NCBI GenBank assembly: GCA_024220505.1 | Contig: JAKZZE010000020.1 | Location: 1,031,880-1,095,879, forward strand | Direction of reading: 5' to 3' | DNA length: 64,000 nt | From: Rhizopus arrhizus | Lineage: Eukaryota; Mucoromycota; Mucoromycetes; Mucorales; Rhizopodaceae | Shown: piece after piece, positions 22,456-34,104 of the stretch | How the letters are laid out: each line of letters opens with the position of its first letter | How positions within the stretch are numbered: position 1 is the stretch's first letter | Program-made: the position numbers and the translations under genes | The notes under the pieces: generated by a model | Databases searched by the model: none | Seen by the model: only the letters and a program-made list of their open reading frames with translations | Told to the model about the DNA's origin: nothing

Positions 22456-24085
22456 CAGTAGCGGACAAAACTGGTGCACAAAAATTAAAATCAACATTGT
22501 ATCTCCGCCATATGTCTGCGACTTTTGTGGCATATACCATCTGAAAGACAGTCCAAAATATACATTATGTTATGTAAACCGGAACTGTGCCGGACATCCT
22601 TCAGGCATAAGGTCATTTTTAGTGATTTTTTGCATATTTCAATTTTCGCCAAAAATGTAGTGCTTGTCTAGCCTTCTTTCAATTTTCCCCATATCTCTCC
22701 CGTTTGCTTTCAGATTTCACAGCATATTAGTAAATCTTAGTAGCTCTTAAAAAATATATAAAACTGTACTTATTTTGTATTTCCCATTGAGTCCCCCCTT
22801 TTGTTTTTACCCTATTCACTATAACAAAGTACTAGCCTTATATGTTTAAGAAAATAAGCAACTGTAAAAACGAAACTCTGAGATCTCGAACACGCCTAGT
22901 TCGTACGACAGCAGATATTTCTAGAGTAACAAGGATCTCTAAATGGACAATCAACAGGAGAAAGAGGGAAGAAAGAAACTTAATGTCTTGTGATCATGAA
23001 GGTATTCCGCTATTAGCCTGAAAAGTTATTAGTTCAGTCATCAACCTAGAGCTTGGACAAGGTCCGCTACACACAGTTCCTGATGCTCAGCACATTTTGA
23101 GGACCTTAAGATACAGTGTTAGCAGACTGTCAGTCTAAAGGCACAGTAGGAAGCTAGATTTTGAGTCTGGAAGTAAGGAATCGAAGAATTTCATCAGCTG
23201 TATAAGTCGGAAAAAGCGATGAATGTGGTATCACGACAAGCCATTGTATACTATAGAGGGCTGGAAGTCTGCTATCTTTAGCAATGAAACAAATATGAAC
23301 ATTATGGATGCAGATAGTATACACTAATATTGAAAGCAAGTCGAGCAACCTGAGCGATTTTTTCACGGTGATCAAACAATGAAGCATGCTGGCTGCTCCG
23401 TTATGTTTTAAGGCTGTATTAGATATTGAGGACCAGAATATGTGTGTCAGGTATACGATGGTATAATGAACTCATAAATATACACATATATTTCGCTTAC
23501 TTCATACCACAAAAGCCTAGCGTATAGTAGTCTAAAACGTCGTAATCTCTCGTTTCAGTATGACAATGACACAAGGCACAAGTCAACGCATGTCATAAAC
23601 TCAATATTTGATAACAGCGCTTCTGTGCTACAAGTTTAGCCGCCACTAATCCCGGCCTAAGTCCGCTTAAGCATGCCAGGTGGCAATTGATGGCAAAGGT
23701 ATGATGATACGACACTAGATCAAAAAGGGTCGATGATCTTTGGAAAAGAATAGTTAAAGAGCCGGGTTCTTTTACTGAAAATGATATACACGCATATTAT
23801 TAGCATATGCAAAGAAGAATATCCGATAATATCAAGAGATGAGATGATTATATAAAGTCTAAGATTTTAGCCACTTTTGCGGTTTTTAGAAAATATAAGA
23901 TTTTATAAATTCAAAGCACGCTTATCGCTCAGTTTTAACAATGTCATGCTTAGAACATACATAGATTACAATGACTAGTATATCCTCCTTCTAGTACAGT
24001 TTCATGACTATTGCAATTACCATGAGCAGGTAATGGTAGTTAAAAGCTAAAAAAAAGTTTTGTGCACCAGTTTTGTCCGCTACTG
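22456..24085 (+). mobile_element. dMar-3, 1630 bp, in intron 3 of the CAC-2 transposase
   Basis: TA at 22454-22455 and 24086-24087. Fossil transposase on plus. The insertion lies between donor GTATG (24118 downward on minus) and the acceptor at 22384-22383, so splicing might have tolerated it, although it lengthens a ~90-bp intron to ~1.7 kb. Confidence 0.93.
22880..23830 (+). pseudogene. dMar fossil Tc1/mariner transposase (representative of six copies)
   Basis: Readable only in pieces: an HTH relic (ISRVTRISKWTINR), then GWKSAIFSNETN where SDET is expected (first Asp to Asn). A VMF-stop-GC block stands for VMFWGC. QYDNDTRHKS keeps the second Asp. NPGLSPLKH stands for PDLSPIEH (Glu to Lys). 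A final LWKRIVKE motif follows. Several stops are shared by all copies. Equivalent regions are on minus in dMar-1 and -2, and on plus in dMar-4, -5 and -6. No copy can encode an active enzyme. Confidence 0.75.
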
Positions 24086-24118
24086 TATATATAAATACGA
24101 TCAAGCAGTATTACATAC

Positions 24119-25447
24119 CTTCAGATAGCTTAGCATATTGCTGAGGAACGATGATAGTGGTCGACTCTGCTGCCATTGCTGGAAAATCAGTAGAAACAAG
24201 CAAGCCAAAATCCTGCCAGACTTCAATCATTTTTTTGGGTGTTCCAAGAAACAAGTTATGCATTGGATCGACAGTTACATATCTCACCACATCAAAGTAA
24301 GGAAGTCGATGTACTTCACTCCACTTTGTACCAGAACTTGCCTGTTTTTCTTCTTGTTGTGCCTTGTGCGTAGCAGTCAACCAGTCATACGCATCAAATC
24401 TTTGCTGTTCCCACGTTCTTTGTACCCAGTTTTCATCGTTGAAATCAGAAAAGTTTGGCTTTGAAGACCTGGTACCAGTTGATAGACGGCCAAAAGCAGT
24501 TGAGCACTTGTTACATGCTTTAGTAGCCATGGCGCCCATGTATCCAGCTACTTTTCTTGCTGCAGGCATATCACAATTGATGGACATCAATGCCACACGA
24601 ACTACTTCTCCGTTAGGATTTTGGTAAGTGGGCATTACAACACCATTGTACACTACAAGCAATTCATCTACCAATGGCTTCAAGAAGTTTTGGATTTGAT
24701 CATCATTGGGCTCATGTGGTCCAGGAATAACACCTGCCAAAACGATGTTGGAAAACTTCATACGTGTATTTCTTGGCAGGTTGTTAATTGCAAGGTAAAT
24801 GGCACCACTAGAATGCTTCATGTTGTCACTTGGCTGGAACCAATCCACATTCAAGGATACCATCAATGATCTTGGTTGACTGGTAAAAATTTGCCCGTTT
24901 GAATCCACAAGCTGATTCCAAACTCTGCCATCATATATGTCGAACATGACATCTTCATCAACTGATCTTCTTCTCCATTGCTCAATTTGTTGTTCAAAAC
25001 TGGGTCGCATGAAGAACTTTTTTAAAGTCTCAGTAATTGAGTTGTAGGGATACTCAAGCACTGGCTTTAAACTGCTGCCTACAAAAAGAGCATTTCCACA
25101 TGGTTGTGCTTGTCGATAAGGGTTGTTAGGGAAGCGTACATAACCACAGGAGCGAGAATGCAAGCTTCCAGAAGTGTAAACGCTTCGACAAGCAGAGCAA
25201 ACAAGAAAACGGGACAAACCATTGCTGGCAGTGGAATAATTGACCATAGTACGGGCAGTAGAGATCTTTGTAGGAATCTCCATACCATGGCCAAGAGAAC
25301 GGACAAAGAAGGAAAGAAAGGCCAACAAGTCTTCACCGGCTTTCACCGAGAGGTGCTTTGCTTGAAAAAGCACAATGAACAACAGTAAAAGGTGACGAAG
25401 CTGTTCTTCATTACTCATTCCCTCCTCTTCGTCAACATTCATTTCGT
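24119..25447 (-). CDS. CAC-2 transposase exon 3
   Basis: Acceptor TTAG at 25451-25448, donor GGTATG after 24119. Encodes the acidic start DEMNVDEEEGMS, the Cys-rich block (CSACRSVY, CGYVRFPNNPYRQAQPC), the first catalytic Asp (SLNVDWFQPSD), the ACNKCS pair and the second Asp (VDPMHNLFLG). About 75% similar by eye to exon 3 of CAC-4. Confidence 0.82.
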
Positions 25448-26003
25448 CTAACAAGTTGCAAAATACATTTCAATAAATAAAACCTTTCGTATATTAAATA
25501 CTTTGTTGATTAAAAATATACCTTCAGTTGCTGGCTCAGGAATGGCTGATGAGTATTCGACAGTTTCCTCCCCGTTGTCGTTAGTGTTGTAAGCATAGTT
25601 ATTTTCTATATGATATCAGTTGTATTAAAATAAATAACGATACACAAAAAGATTAAACTATGATTGAACAATTCCACACTTTTCCAAATTTAGAACAATA
25701 AGATCAATATCTGTCATCCTAGAGAGTCTAATCAATTGCCAACCTCAAAAGTAATTAGATCAAAGTTAATTGACTGGTTATTATTTCTATTGTTCAACTT
25801 CAGATGCATGTATTAGAACATCGACAAGCTTTAGCTTAATCATTGGTTCTTCAGCACGACATCGTGACCGAGTCTATATCTTTTATATTTACGCTCACAA
25901 AGAATATAAATAGATGCCAACTTTTTATCCATAAAGCGAGGCCTTTTCGCAATATAAAGAAATCTGCAATAAAGAAGGATTTTAATTTTATATTGCTGCT
26001 ATT

Positions 26004-26426
26004 TGTTGTATCCACACAACTAGTAAAGTGAACATTCATGGATAAACGAGAGATCTCCGCAATAGCCAACTCTGCCCTGTTGTCCCTATCGGCGTTCCCA
26101 CGACTATATCGGAATCTGATTACAACAACGGCAGTTCAATCCAACCTTATTCGATAATTATCGCTAGATCAATAATTTATCTACTTCATTGTCCCTTGAT
26201 TCGTCAAGAAGACAGCGGCTATTGATTATCTACTATCTTTCCTTTATCTTCCCATCCTTCCCACATTATTCTTTTAACCGATCAATTGAAATAGCGGTAA
26301 AGATCCAGACATCCAAAAAGTATAAATAGCCTCAAATGTTTTTATTAATAAAGCAATATATAATCTTTAGTTTCACAACTATTGTCTTTTTAGTTTTTGT
26401 CTTTTATTTTAATACTTGGCAAAACA
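26004..26426 (+). repeat. GyC 5' LTR
   Basis: TGTTGTATCC...GGCAAAACA. TATA box AAAGTATAAATAGCC near 26320, followed by an AATAAAGCAATATA element likely to mark the transcript start and polyadenylation region. Confidence 0.92.
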
Positions 26427-26501
26427 TTTTTTTTTGTGAATTCTTTATTGACTTTATTTTTAAAACAACCCTTTTTTATTATTACTACCTACCTTACCAA
26501 T

Positions 26502-29500
26502 ATGTCAAACACAAATGACTTCAACTCTGCTGCTGCTGGTTCTTCCAGTAGTAATGCCAAAACTTATCCTGATAACGCTCGTCGTATGTCAGATGTTTCT
26601 ACTTTATCTTCAGAAGCAGAGTCCTCTGGAATGACCACTTCCGCAGTTTCTTCTGGTTCTCTTGAGCCTAGAATCGCAGCCCCATCCATCCACTCTTCCA
26701 TTGAGGAGTTGGATTCCACCATCATCGGTGCCACCCAAGTTATTCTTAACTTGTCTGTTCGTCTCCTTTCTACGACTCCTGAGTCAGAGGAAGACAACAT
26801 GGTGCGCGCTAAGTACGAAGCCTGTTCCAAGGATCTGGAGAGACTAGTTCATACTAGGGATCTCCTCCAGCGAGCCATGAACCATGCTGTTCCCACCGCT
26901 TGGACTGGTTCACCTAAGGTTGCGCCTGCAGCCTTGAATGTTGTACCTCCAAACCTACCCCTCATGCAGTGGAAGGGTGCGGTCTTTGACCCATCTGCCC
27001 CTGTCTCTGTGGATGTCAAGCACTGCTTGAAAAAATTTCAGGACGTAATGTTCGCACATGGTCTTGATCTTGATCAGCACTGGCTTCGTCTTCTCCCTCC
27101 TTGCTTGTCATCGAGTCAACGTACTTGGCTTGATGAGTACCAAGAAAAAGAGGATGTCCATACGTGGAGTCAGTTCAAAAAAGCTTTTACTAGCCATTAT
27201 GGTGTTGGATCGGCTGAAGAAAAAGCCACGTCTACAACGGAGTTGTTACGCATCTCCATGACCGCTGCTGAAACTGTTGACCAGTATGTTGAACGTTTCA
27301 ACAACCTCCGTCGCTTGGCACAGATCCAAGATCGCTGTGTCTTGACTCGTTGCTTTCTGATCGGTCTTCAGGCCGATATCTACAAGAAGGTGGTCGTGTC
27401 CTTAGCCAATTGTACGGACGCGGAAAAAGAATCGGTCGACTACGTTGTCAAGTTGGCCAAGACTTTGTACCATTCGCTGTACAAAGTTCGTAAAGTGGCT
27501 AACGCTGCTCACACTCCTGCTGGCCCTTCGATGGTCAATGACTCTTCTTCTTCTGGTCGGAAGAGATCTTCTGCTTTTGTCTCTGGTTCTGCTGTTCGTT
27601 CTGCACCTTATCCACAAGCTTCTAGGAAGTATTGCAGATTCCACAAGACCACCAACCATAGCAATGATGAATGTCGTGCTATGAAGAAAGCTTCCTCTTC
27701 TTCTCCTTCTTCGGGTTCAACCCAAGATGATGTCTCCTCTGGTTCTGCTGCCTCTCAGTGGAATCCAAGAAACCAACCTTCCGGTTTGGGACGTCCGTGC
27801 CGCTCTTGTGGTGCTGACAACTGGCGTCCTGGTCACCGATGCAAAGGAAAGGGCCGTTCAACCGGTTCCTTGGCTGACGATTCTGCCGGATCTTCTCATA
27901 TGTTCCGAGCAATGAGTCGATCCCCTGCTTCTTCCTTGTCTTCCGTTGCCTCTTCTGGTAACGATGTTTCTGTTTCTGTTGGTTCTTCTGCCACTGCTGC
28001 TTCGGGTAGTAGTGATGCTTCTCCCGGTCGTAAGACTGATGCTGCTGGTCCCGTTGTTCCTGTTCCCGATTCGTCGGATGATATGGACATTGATGTTGCG
28101 GAAGCCCTTACTGTGGCTGAAGCTGCTCAGGCCTGTAAGTACATTACACATCACATCTTTTCTAAATCGCCTTCAAACACTAATACGCTTTATGTTCCTA
28201 TTATTATAGAGCACATCAAAACATGGGCCATGATTGATACCGGTTCGTCTTTTTCGTGTGTGTCTCATTCGTTCTGTTCGACACTTGGTTTAGTTCCAAC
28301 ACCTAATCCAGGATCGATCAAGTTAGGACATAATAGTTCAAGTACTGTAAGCCGGTTAGGCATAATAAATCTTACTGTTTATTATAACCAAATCCGTTTG
28401 TCATATGAATTTGAAGTGTTTGATTTTAGCAGTGATGTTCCCATTTGTTTAGGACTTGACATTTTGCCTAAACTAAGAATAGGTTTAACAGGATTAGCCA
28501 CTTCTTGGTTAAATTCTAATATTCCTAAAATACCTGATCCAGTTAACCCTGATGATTATAAGCCAAATGAAACTCCTGTTGGCACTATGCAGGAAAGACA
28601 ACGTTTGATGAGCACTATTCAACCTTTGTTAGATGCTAATACGAGTATCCCCATGTCTTCTCATTGTAATTTACCTGGTGCTATCATCACTCTTGATACT
28701 GAACCCAATGCCTTTGCTTATCGAAGACAACCCGATATTGCTATTGCTAATAGAAAGATCATGGAAGACCAAATTCAAACTTGGTTGGATGATTGTGTCA
28801 TTGAACCTGCTCCTTCCAATACTCGCTTCAATAACCCTATTTTTCTTGTTGGAAAAAAGGATGTCAACGGATTATACACTAAGAAAAGAGCAGTTATTGA
28901 TCCACGTCTGCTTAACCAACTTGTAAAGAATGTTGATAGAATGCCTTTACCTCTAATCAGCGATCTTCATCAACGTATGGGTTCTGCTACTATATTCACT
29001 ACCTTCGACATACGAGCATGCTTTCATCGTTTTCTTATCCAAGAATCTGATAGACCCAAAACCGCATTTACTCATCCATTTACTGGTATGCAGTATCAAT
29101 TTCGTCACTGTCCTTTTGGCTTGACAAGCACCGGTAATATTGTACAGCGTGTTCTTACAAATTTGTTCGCAGATCTTCCTTACACTGCACTCTATATTGA
29201 TGATCTATGTGTCTTCAGCTCTGGTGACATGAATCAACATATTGAGTATGTCCGTGAAGTGTTGAAACGTCTTACTGCTGCAAATTTAATTATTAATGTT
29301 GAAAAGACGCATTTTGCACAAAGTTGTGTAAATATTCTCGGATGGACTATTGGTAACAATGGTTCTCTAATCCCTGATCAACGTAAACTGACAAATATAC
29401 ATTCTTGGCCCCCACCTAAAACTGGTAGACAAGTCATGAGTTTTCTTGGGTTTGCAAACTATTTCCGTAATAGTTTACCAATGTTTTCTCGCTTGACTGC

Positions 29501-29804
29501 TCCACTTGACCGGTTGCGATCTCTTAATTCTTTAAAAGGAATTTGGAATGAAACCCATGAATGCAGTTTTCGTAATATTAAGGATGCCTTAGTGAATGCC
29601 CCAGTTATTCACATCCCTGACCTTAAGTACCCATTCTACGTTGCAACAGATGCTAGTGCTTATGGTATCGGCGGTGTCGTTTATCAAGTCATCGACCAAG
29701 ACATTAAATATAACGCCTTTGCTGCAAGATCTCTTTCCCCTACCGAACGTCGTTATCATACAAACAAACGAGAGTTGTTAGCGATTGTATTCATGTTTGA
29801 AAGA
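26502..29804 (+). CDS. GyC gag-pol, 5' part (gag, protease, RT, start of RNase H)
   Basis: Start chosen at ATG 26502 (MSNTNDFNS), just 3' of the LTR; upstream codons are LTR-derived. Gag spans about residues 1-400 with capsid motifs (WLDEYQ, FKKAFTSHYG) and a Cys/His segment (CRSCGADNWRPGHRC) that may replace a zinc knuckle. Protease is AMIDTGSSFSCV. RT has FTTFDIRACFHRF and the active-site LYIDDLCVF. RNase H starts PFYVATDASAYGIGG. The frame is uninterrupted until dMar-4 enters after FERY. Gag and pol are fused in one frame. Confidence 0.92.
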
Positions 29805-29806
29805 TA

Positions 29807-31436
29807 CAGTAGCGGACAAAACTGGTGCACAAAAATTAAAATCAACATTGTATCTCCGCCATATGTCTGCGACTTTTGTGGCATATACCATCTGAAAGAC
29901 AGTCCAAAATATACATTATGTTATGTAAACCGGAACTGTGCCGGACATCCTTCAGGCATAAGGTCATTTTTAGTGATTTTTTGCATATTTCAATTTTCGC
30001 CAAAAATGTAGTGCTTGTCTAGCCTTCTTTCAATTTTCCCCATATCTCTCCCGTTTGCTTTCAGATTTCACAGCATATTAGTAAATCTTAGTAGCTCTTA
30101 AAAAATATATAAAACTGTACTTATTTTGTATTTCCCATTGAGTCCCCCCTTTTGTTTTTACCCTATTCACTATAACAAAGTACTAGCCTTATATGTTTAA
30201 GAAAATAAGCAACTGTAAAAACGAAACTCTGAGATCTCGAACACGCCTAGTTCGTACGACAGCAGATATTTCTAGAGTAACAAGGATCTCTAAATGGACA
30301 ATCAACAGGAGAAAGAGGGAAGAAAGAAACTTAATGTCTTGTGATCATGAAGGTATTCCGCTATTAGCCTGAAAAGTTATTAGTTCAGTCATCAACCTAG
30401 AGCTTGGACAAGGTCCGCTACACACAGTTCCTGATGCTCAGCACATTTTGAGGACCTTAAGATACAGTGTTAGCAGACTGTCAGTCTAAAGGCACAGTAG
30501 GAAGCTAGATTTTGAGTCTGGAAGTAAGGAATCGAAGAATTTCATCAGCTGTATAAGTCGGAAAAAGCGATGAATGTGGTATCACGACAAGCCATTGTAT
30601 ACTATAGAGGGCTGGAAGTCTGCTATCTTTAGCAATGAAACAAATATGAACATTATGGATGCAGATAGTATACACTAATATTGAAAGCAAGTCGAGCAAC
30701 CTGAGCGATTTTTTCACGGTGATCAAACAATGAAGCATGCTGGCTGCTCCGTTATGTTTTAAGGCTGTATTAGATATTGAGGACCAGAATATGTGTGTCA
30801 GGTATACGATGGTATAATGAACTCATAAATATACACATATATTTCGCTTACTTCATACCACAAAAGCCTAGCGTATAGTAGTCTAAAACGTCGTAATCTC
30901 TCGTTTCAGTATGACAATGACACAAGGCACAAGTCAACGCATGTCATAAACTCAATATTTGATAACAGCGCTTCTGTGCTACAAGTTTAGCCGCCACTAA
31001 TCCCGGCCTAAGTCCGCTTAAGCATGCCAGGTGGCAATTGATGGCAAAGGTATGATGATACGACACTAGATCAAAAAGGGTCGATGATCTTTGGAAAAGA
31101 ATAGTTAAAGAGCCGGGTTCTTTTACTGAAAATGATATACACGCATATTATTAGCATATGCAAAGAAGAATATCCGATAATATCAAGAGATGAGATGATT
31201 ATATAAAGTCTAAGATTTTAGCCACTTTTGCGGTTTTTAGAAAATATAAGATTTTATAAATTCAAAGCACGCTTATCGCTCAGTTTTAACAATGTCATGC
31301 TTAGAACATACATAGATTACAATGACTAGTATATCCTCCTTCTAGTACAGTTTCATGACTATTGCAATTACCATGAGCAGGTAATGGTAGTTAAAAGCTA
31401 AAAAAAAGTTTTGTGCACCAGTTTTGTCCGCTACTG
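29807..31436 (+). mobile_element. dMar-4, 1630 bp, inside the GyC RNase H region
   Basis: TA at 29805-29806 and 31437-31438. Nearly identical to dMar-3 and dMar-6 over the full length. It is the most recent layer of the CAC-2 / LTR-B1 / GyC / dMar-4 stack. Confidence 0.94.
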
Positions 31437-31438
31437 TA

Positions 31439-33191
31439 TAATAAATGGTTATACAACCGTCATTTTACCTTGACAACTGATCATAAAGCCTTGATTTATA
31501 TCAAGAAGCAAGTTGTTCCAAATGCTGCCATGCTTGTTTGGTTTGAAACAATTTTCGAATATTCATTTGATATTGTTCATTGTCCTGGCATTAAGAATAT
31601 TATCCCAGACGCACTTAGTCGTTTATTCCCAGATGACAATAAACTGGAGGGGGGTAACAATGTCAACAATGTTGCCATCTACAATATCCGTGGTAAAGAA
31701 AAAGAAAAAAGAAAACCAACTTTTAAAGAAAAATCTAAAAGTTATGAAACACAAACATATGCAGTCACTTCTGCAACATCATCATCATCATCAAAACCCT
31801 TATTGCATCGCGCTTTGCAATATGAAGATTATATCACACCTCCTCCTGAGGAAAGAAAAGATATAATATTGAAGGCTCACTTATTAGGTCATTACGAAAT
31901 TAAAGCCATAGAACAAACCATTCATGGTGATAATCTCCACTGGACTAATTTACGTCAAGATATTCAGGATGTCATATCCAAGTGTCATGAATGCAAAATG
32001 TTTAACATTGCCAAAACAGGTTATCATCCCCCTAGAAGTATCCTACCTGACGGACCTCTAGATCATTGGGTTATGGACCTCGGCACTTTTAATATAACAT
32101 CTACGAGCGGAAATAATTTCCTTCTTGTCATGGTTGATTTATTTTCTCGCTTTACTATCTTGAAAGCCATTCCTGATAAACAAGCTCTTACTATTGCCAA
32201 ACAGCTTGTTGATATCTTCTGTACATTCGGCTGGCCTAAGGTCATCGCTAGTGATAACGGAAAAGAGTTTACTGCTACCATCGTTACTGAACTTATTAAT
32301 AACAGTGGTATCGATAAGAGAGTGTCTAACCCTTTTAATCCCCTTGGTAACTCAGTCAATGAAGCATTTGTAGGAATTGCTAAAAAGACTATCGTTAAAC
32401 AGTTACAAGGAAGAAAAGAAGATTGGGATCTATATGTACCTGCAACCCAATATGCTATGAATCTGAAATATTCCAGACTTCATAAGAGTAGACCATACAC
32501 AGTAATCTTCAATAAAGTACCAAATGATATGAAAGATTATTCTCATATTAAATCCACTCTTAGAAGTGATGCTGTAGATCCTAAAGCAATAGAAAACAGA
32601 CTTAAATATGCTACCGAAGTTGTTATCCCTGCTCTGGCTAAACGCATTAAGGAAACTCAGGATGTAGACAATGCATATTTTATGAAAACAAACAAAATCG
32701 TTCATACACCGTTTCCACTCCATAGTGAAGTCATGATTAAAAATGTGAACAAGGAAAACAAAACTGATCCGCATTATGAAGGACCTTTTTACATAAGTGG
32801 AATGACAACTAATGGCAGTTACATATTAGTTGATAAACAAAATAACCTCTTATCAAGAGATGTACCCACTTCACACTTAAAACTTATTGCATTACCCAGT
32901 AATAAAAGTGCAGAATCAATCGATGGCCAACATTATGAGATTCAAGCAATTATACAACACAAAGGAACTCCAGGTAATTACCAGTATCTTGTTCATTGGA
33001 AAGGATACGATGATCCTACAGATTACACTTGGGAACCTACTTCTAGCTTCGATGATCGATCTTCAATTGAAACATATTGGGCTCGTCGTCAAGCAGGTAA
33101 CAATACTGCTGTCTCAAAGAAAGCAAGACTACCTAAACGTACCGTTCCTACTCGTGATCATTACAGTAGAAGCAAGAGATCAAGACGTTAA
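31439..33191 (+). CDS. GyC gag-pol, 3' part (RNase H end, integrase, chromodomain)
   Basis: Continues the frame after dMar-4 (LTTDHKALIYI, PDALSRLFP). The integrase has an HHCC zinc domain (HLLGH ... CHECK-like CHECKM) and a core with MDLGTF, ASDNGKEF and SVNEAFVG supplying D, D and E. A C-terminal chromodomain (IIQHKGTPGNYQYLVHWKGY, then TWEPTSSF, about 65 residues before the end) would tether integration to modified histones. Ends with a basic tail, TAA 33189-33191. Confidence 0.93.
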
Positions 33192-33417
33192 ATTGTCTAA
33201 GTAGTTAACCGTCTTTTTCCCTAAGACAATTTTTCCTAAAGAAGGTTTTTTTATTATCAGGTTTTTATGACAACTTACTACTACGATCTATCCTCAATTA
33301 TACTATGTCTATTTAGCTACCCTATGATCATTACCGCACTTATTGTGTATGACCTTTGCTCATTTCTGAATCTTCACTTTTCCTTTTTACCGTTTGCTTC
33401 AAACTAGAAGGGGGCAA

Positions 33418-33840
33418 TGTTGTATCCACACAACTAGTAAAGTGAACATTCATGGATAAACGAGAGATCTCCGCAATAGCCAACTCTGCCCTGTTGTCCC
33501 TATCGGCGTTCCCACGACTATATCGGAATCTGATTACAACAACGGCAGTTCAATCCAACCTTATTCGATAATTATCGCTAGATCAATAATTTATCTACTT
33601 CATTGTCCCTTGATTCGTCAAGAAGACAGCGGCTATTGATTATCTACTATCTTTCCTTTATCTTCCCATCCTTCCCACATTATTCTTTTAACCGATCAAT
33701 TGAAATAGCGGTAAAGATCCAGACATCCAAAAAGTATAAATAGCCTCAAATGTTTTTATTAATAAAGCAATATATAATCTTTAGTTTCACAACTATTGTC
33801 TTTTTAGTTTTTGTCTTTTATTTTAATACTTGGCAAAACA
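33418..33840 (+). repeat. GyC 3' LTR
   Basis: Matches the 5' LTR across its length. Preceded by the polypurine tract at about 33402-33417. Confidence 0.92.
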
Positions 33841-33974
33841 CTATTGTTTTTTTGTTTAATTTTTTATTTAATCTTGCGATTAAAACAGTTAGCTTCAGAT
33901 ACTCTTCTTGATTCTATTTTTTTTTTTTTGAACATTAGCACATTTGGATTTTTATTAAAAAATAAAACAAAAAC

Positions 33975-34104
33975 CTCTATTTCTAACTCTGTCGATAAGT
34001 TCATGGCCTCTTACAGTTCTCTTTGCAAGCATTCTAAATCCATTGGGATGGTTGCTGCATTCAGAACAGGTGCAAATAATTTTGGTGGCGTTGAAGTTGT
34101 TCAT
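33975..34104 (-). CDS. CAC-2 transposase exon 1
   Basis: ATG at 34104-34102. Encodes MNNFNATK then CTCSECSNHPNGFRMLAKRT and HELIDRV, paralleling MNATNNK / CQCTKCSKCPEGF in CAC-4. The cysteine spacing suggests an N-terminal metal-binding finger. Donor GGTTTTTG follows 33975. Confidence 0.72.

Larger units (their letters stand above)
26004..33840 (+). mobile_element. GyC, full-length Ty3/Gypsy chromovirus interrupted by dMar-4
   Basis: LTRs 26004-26426 and 33418-33840 (423 bp each, indistinguishable by eye), 5-bp duplication CTATT (25999-26003, 33841-33845). A purine-rich tract (AACTAGAAGGGGGCAA) lies just before the 3' LTR. A single gag-pol frame is cut only by dMar-4. No tRNA-complementary TGG box is evident right after the 5' LTR, so self-priming as in Tf1-type elements is possible. 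LTR identity and intact frame indicate a recent insertion. Confidence 0.93.
25585..33887 (+). mobile_element. LTR-B1, solo LTR carrying GyC
   Basis: LTR-B sequence at 25585-26003 and 33841-33887 with 5-bp duplications GTTAG (25580-25584, 33888-33892). It splits exon 2 of the CAC-2 transposase. GyC is inserted in it 41-46 bp before its end. The TcD target site is empty in this copy. Confidence 0.88.
19633..34104 (-). pseudogene. CAC-2 transposase gene, CACTA/tnp2-like, disrupted by insertions
   Basis: Five fragments rebuild one four-exon gene matching CAC-4. Exon 1 is 34104-33975. Exon 2 is 33913-33888 plus 25579-25522, split by LTR-B1. Exon 3 is 25447-24119. Exon 4 is 22382-21725 plus 20092-19633, split by dMar-2. 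An N-terminal CxCxxC motif (CTCSECSNHPNGF) is followed by a Cys-rich block, D in LNVDWFQPSD, a CxxC pair (ACNKCS), D in VDPMHNLFLG, and E in FWLYGFERLNG; this is the DDE-plus-C2C layout of CACTA transposases. No internal stop or frameshift appears in the coding pieces, so the insertions alone inactivate it. Confidence 0.8.
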
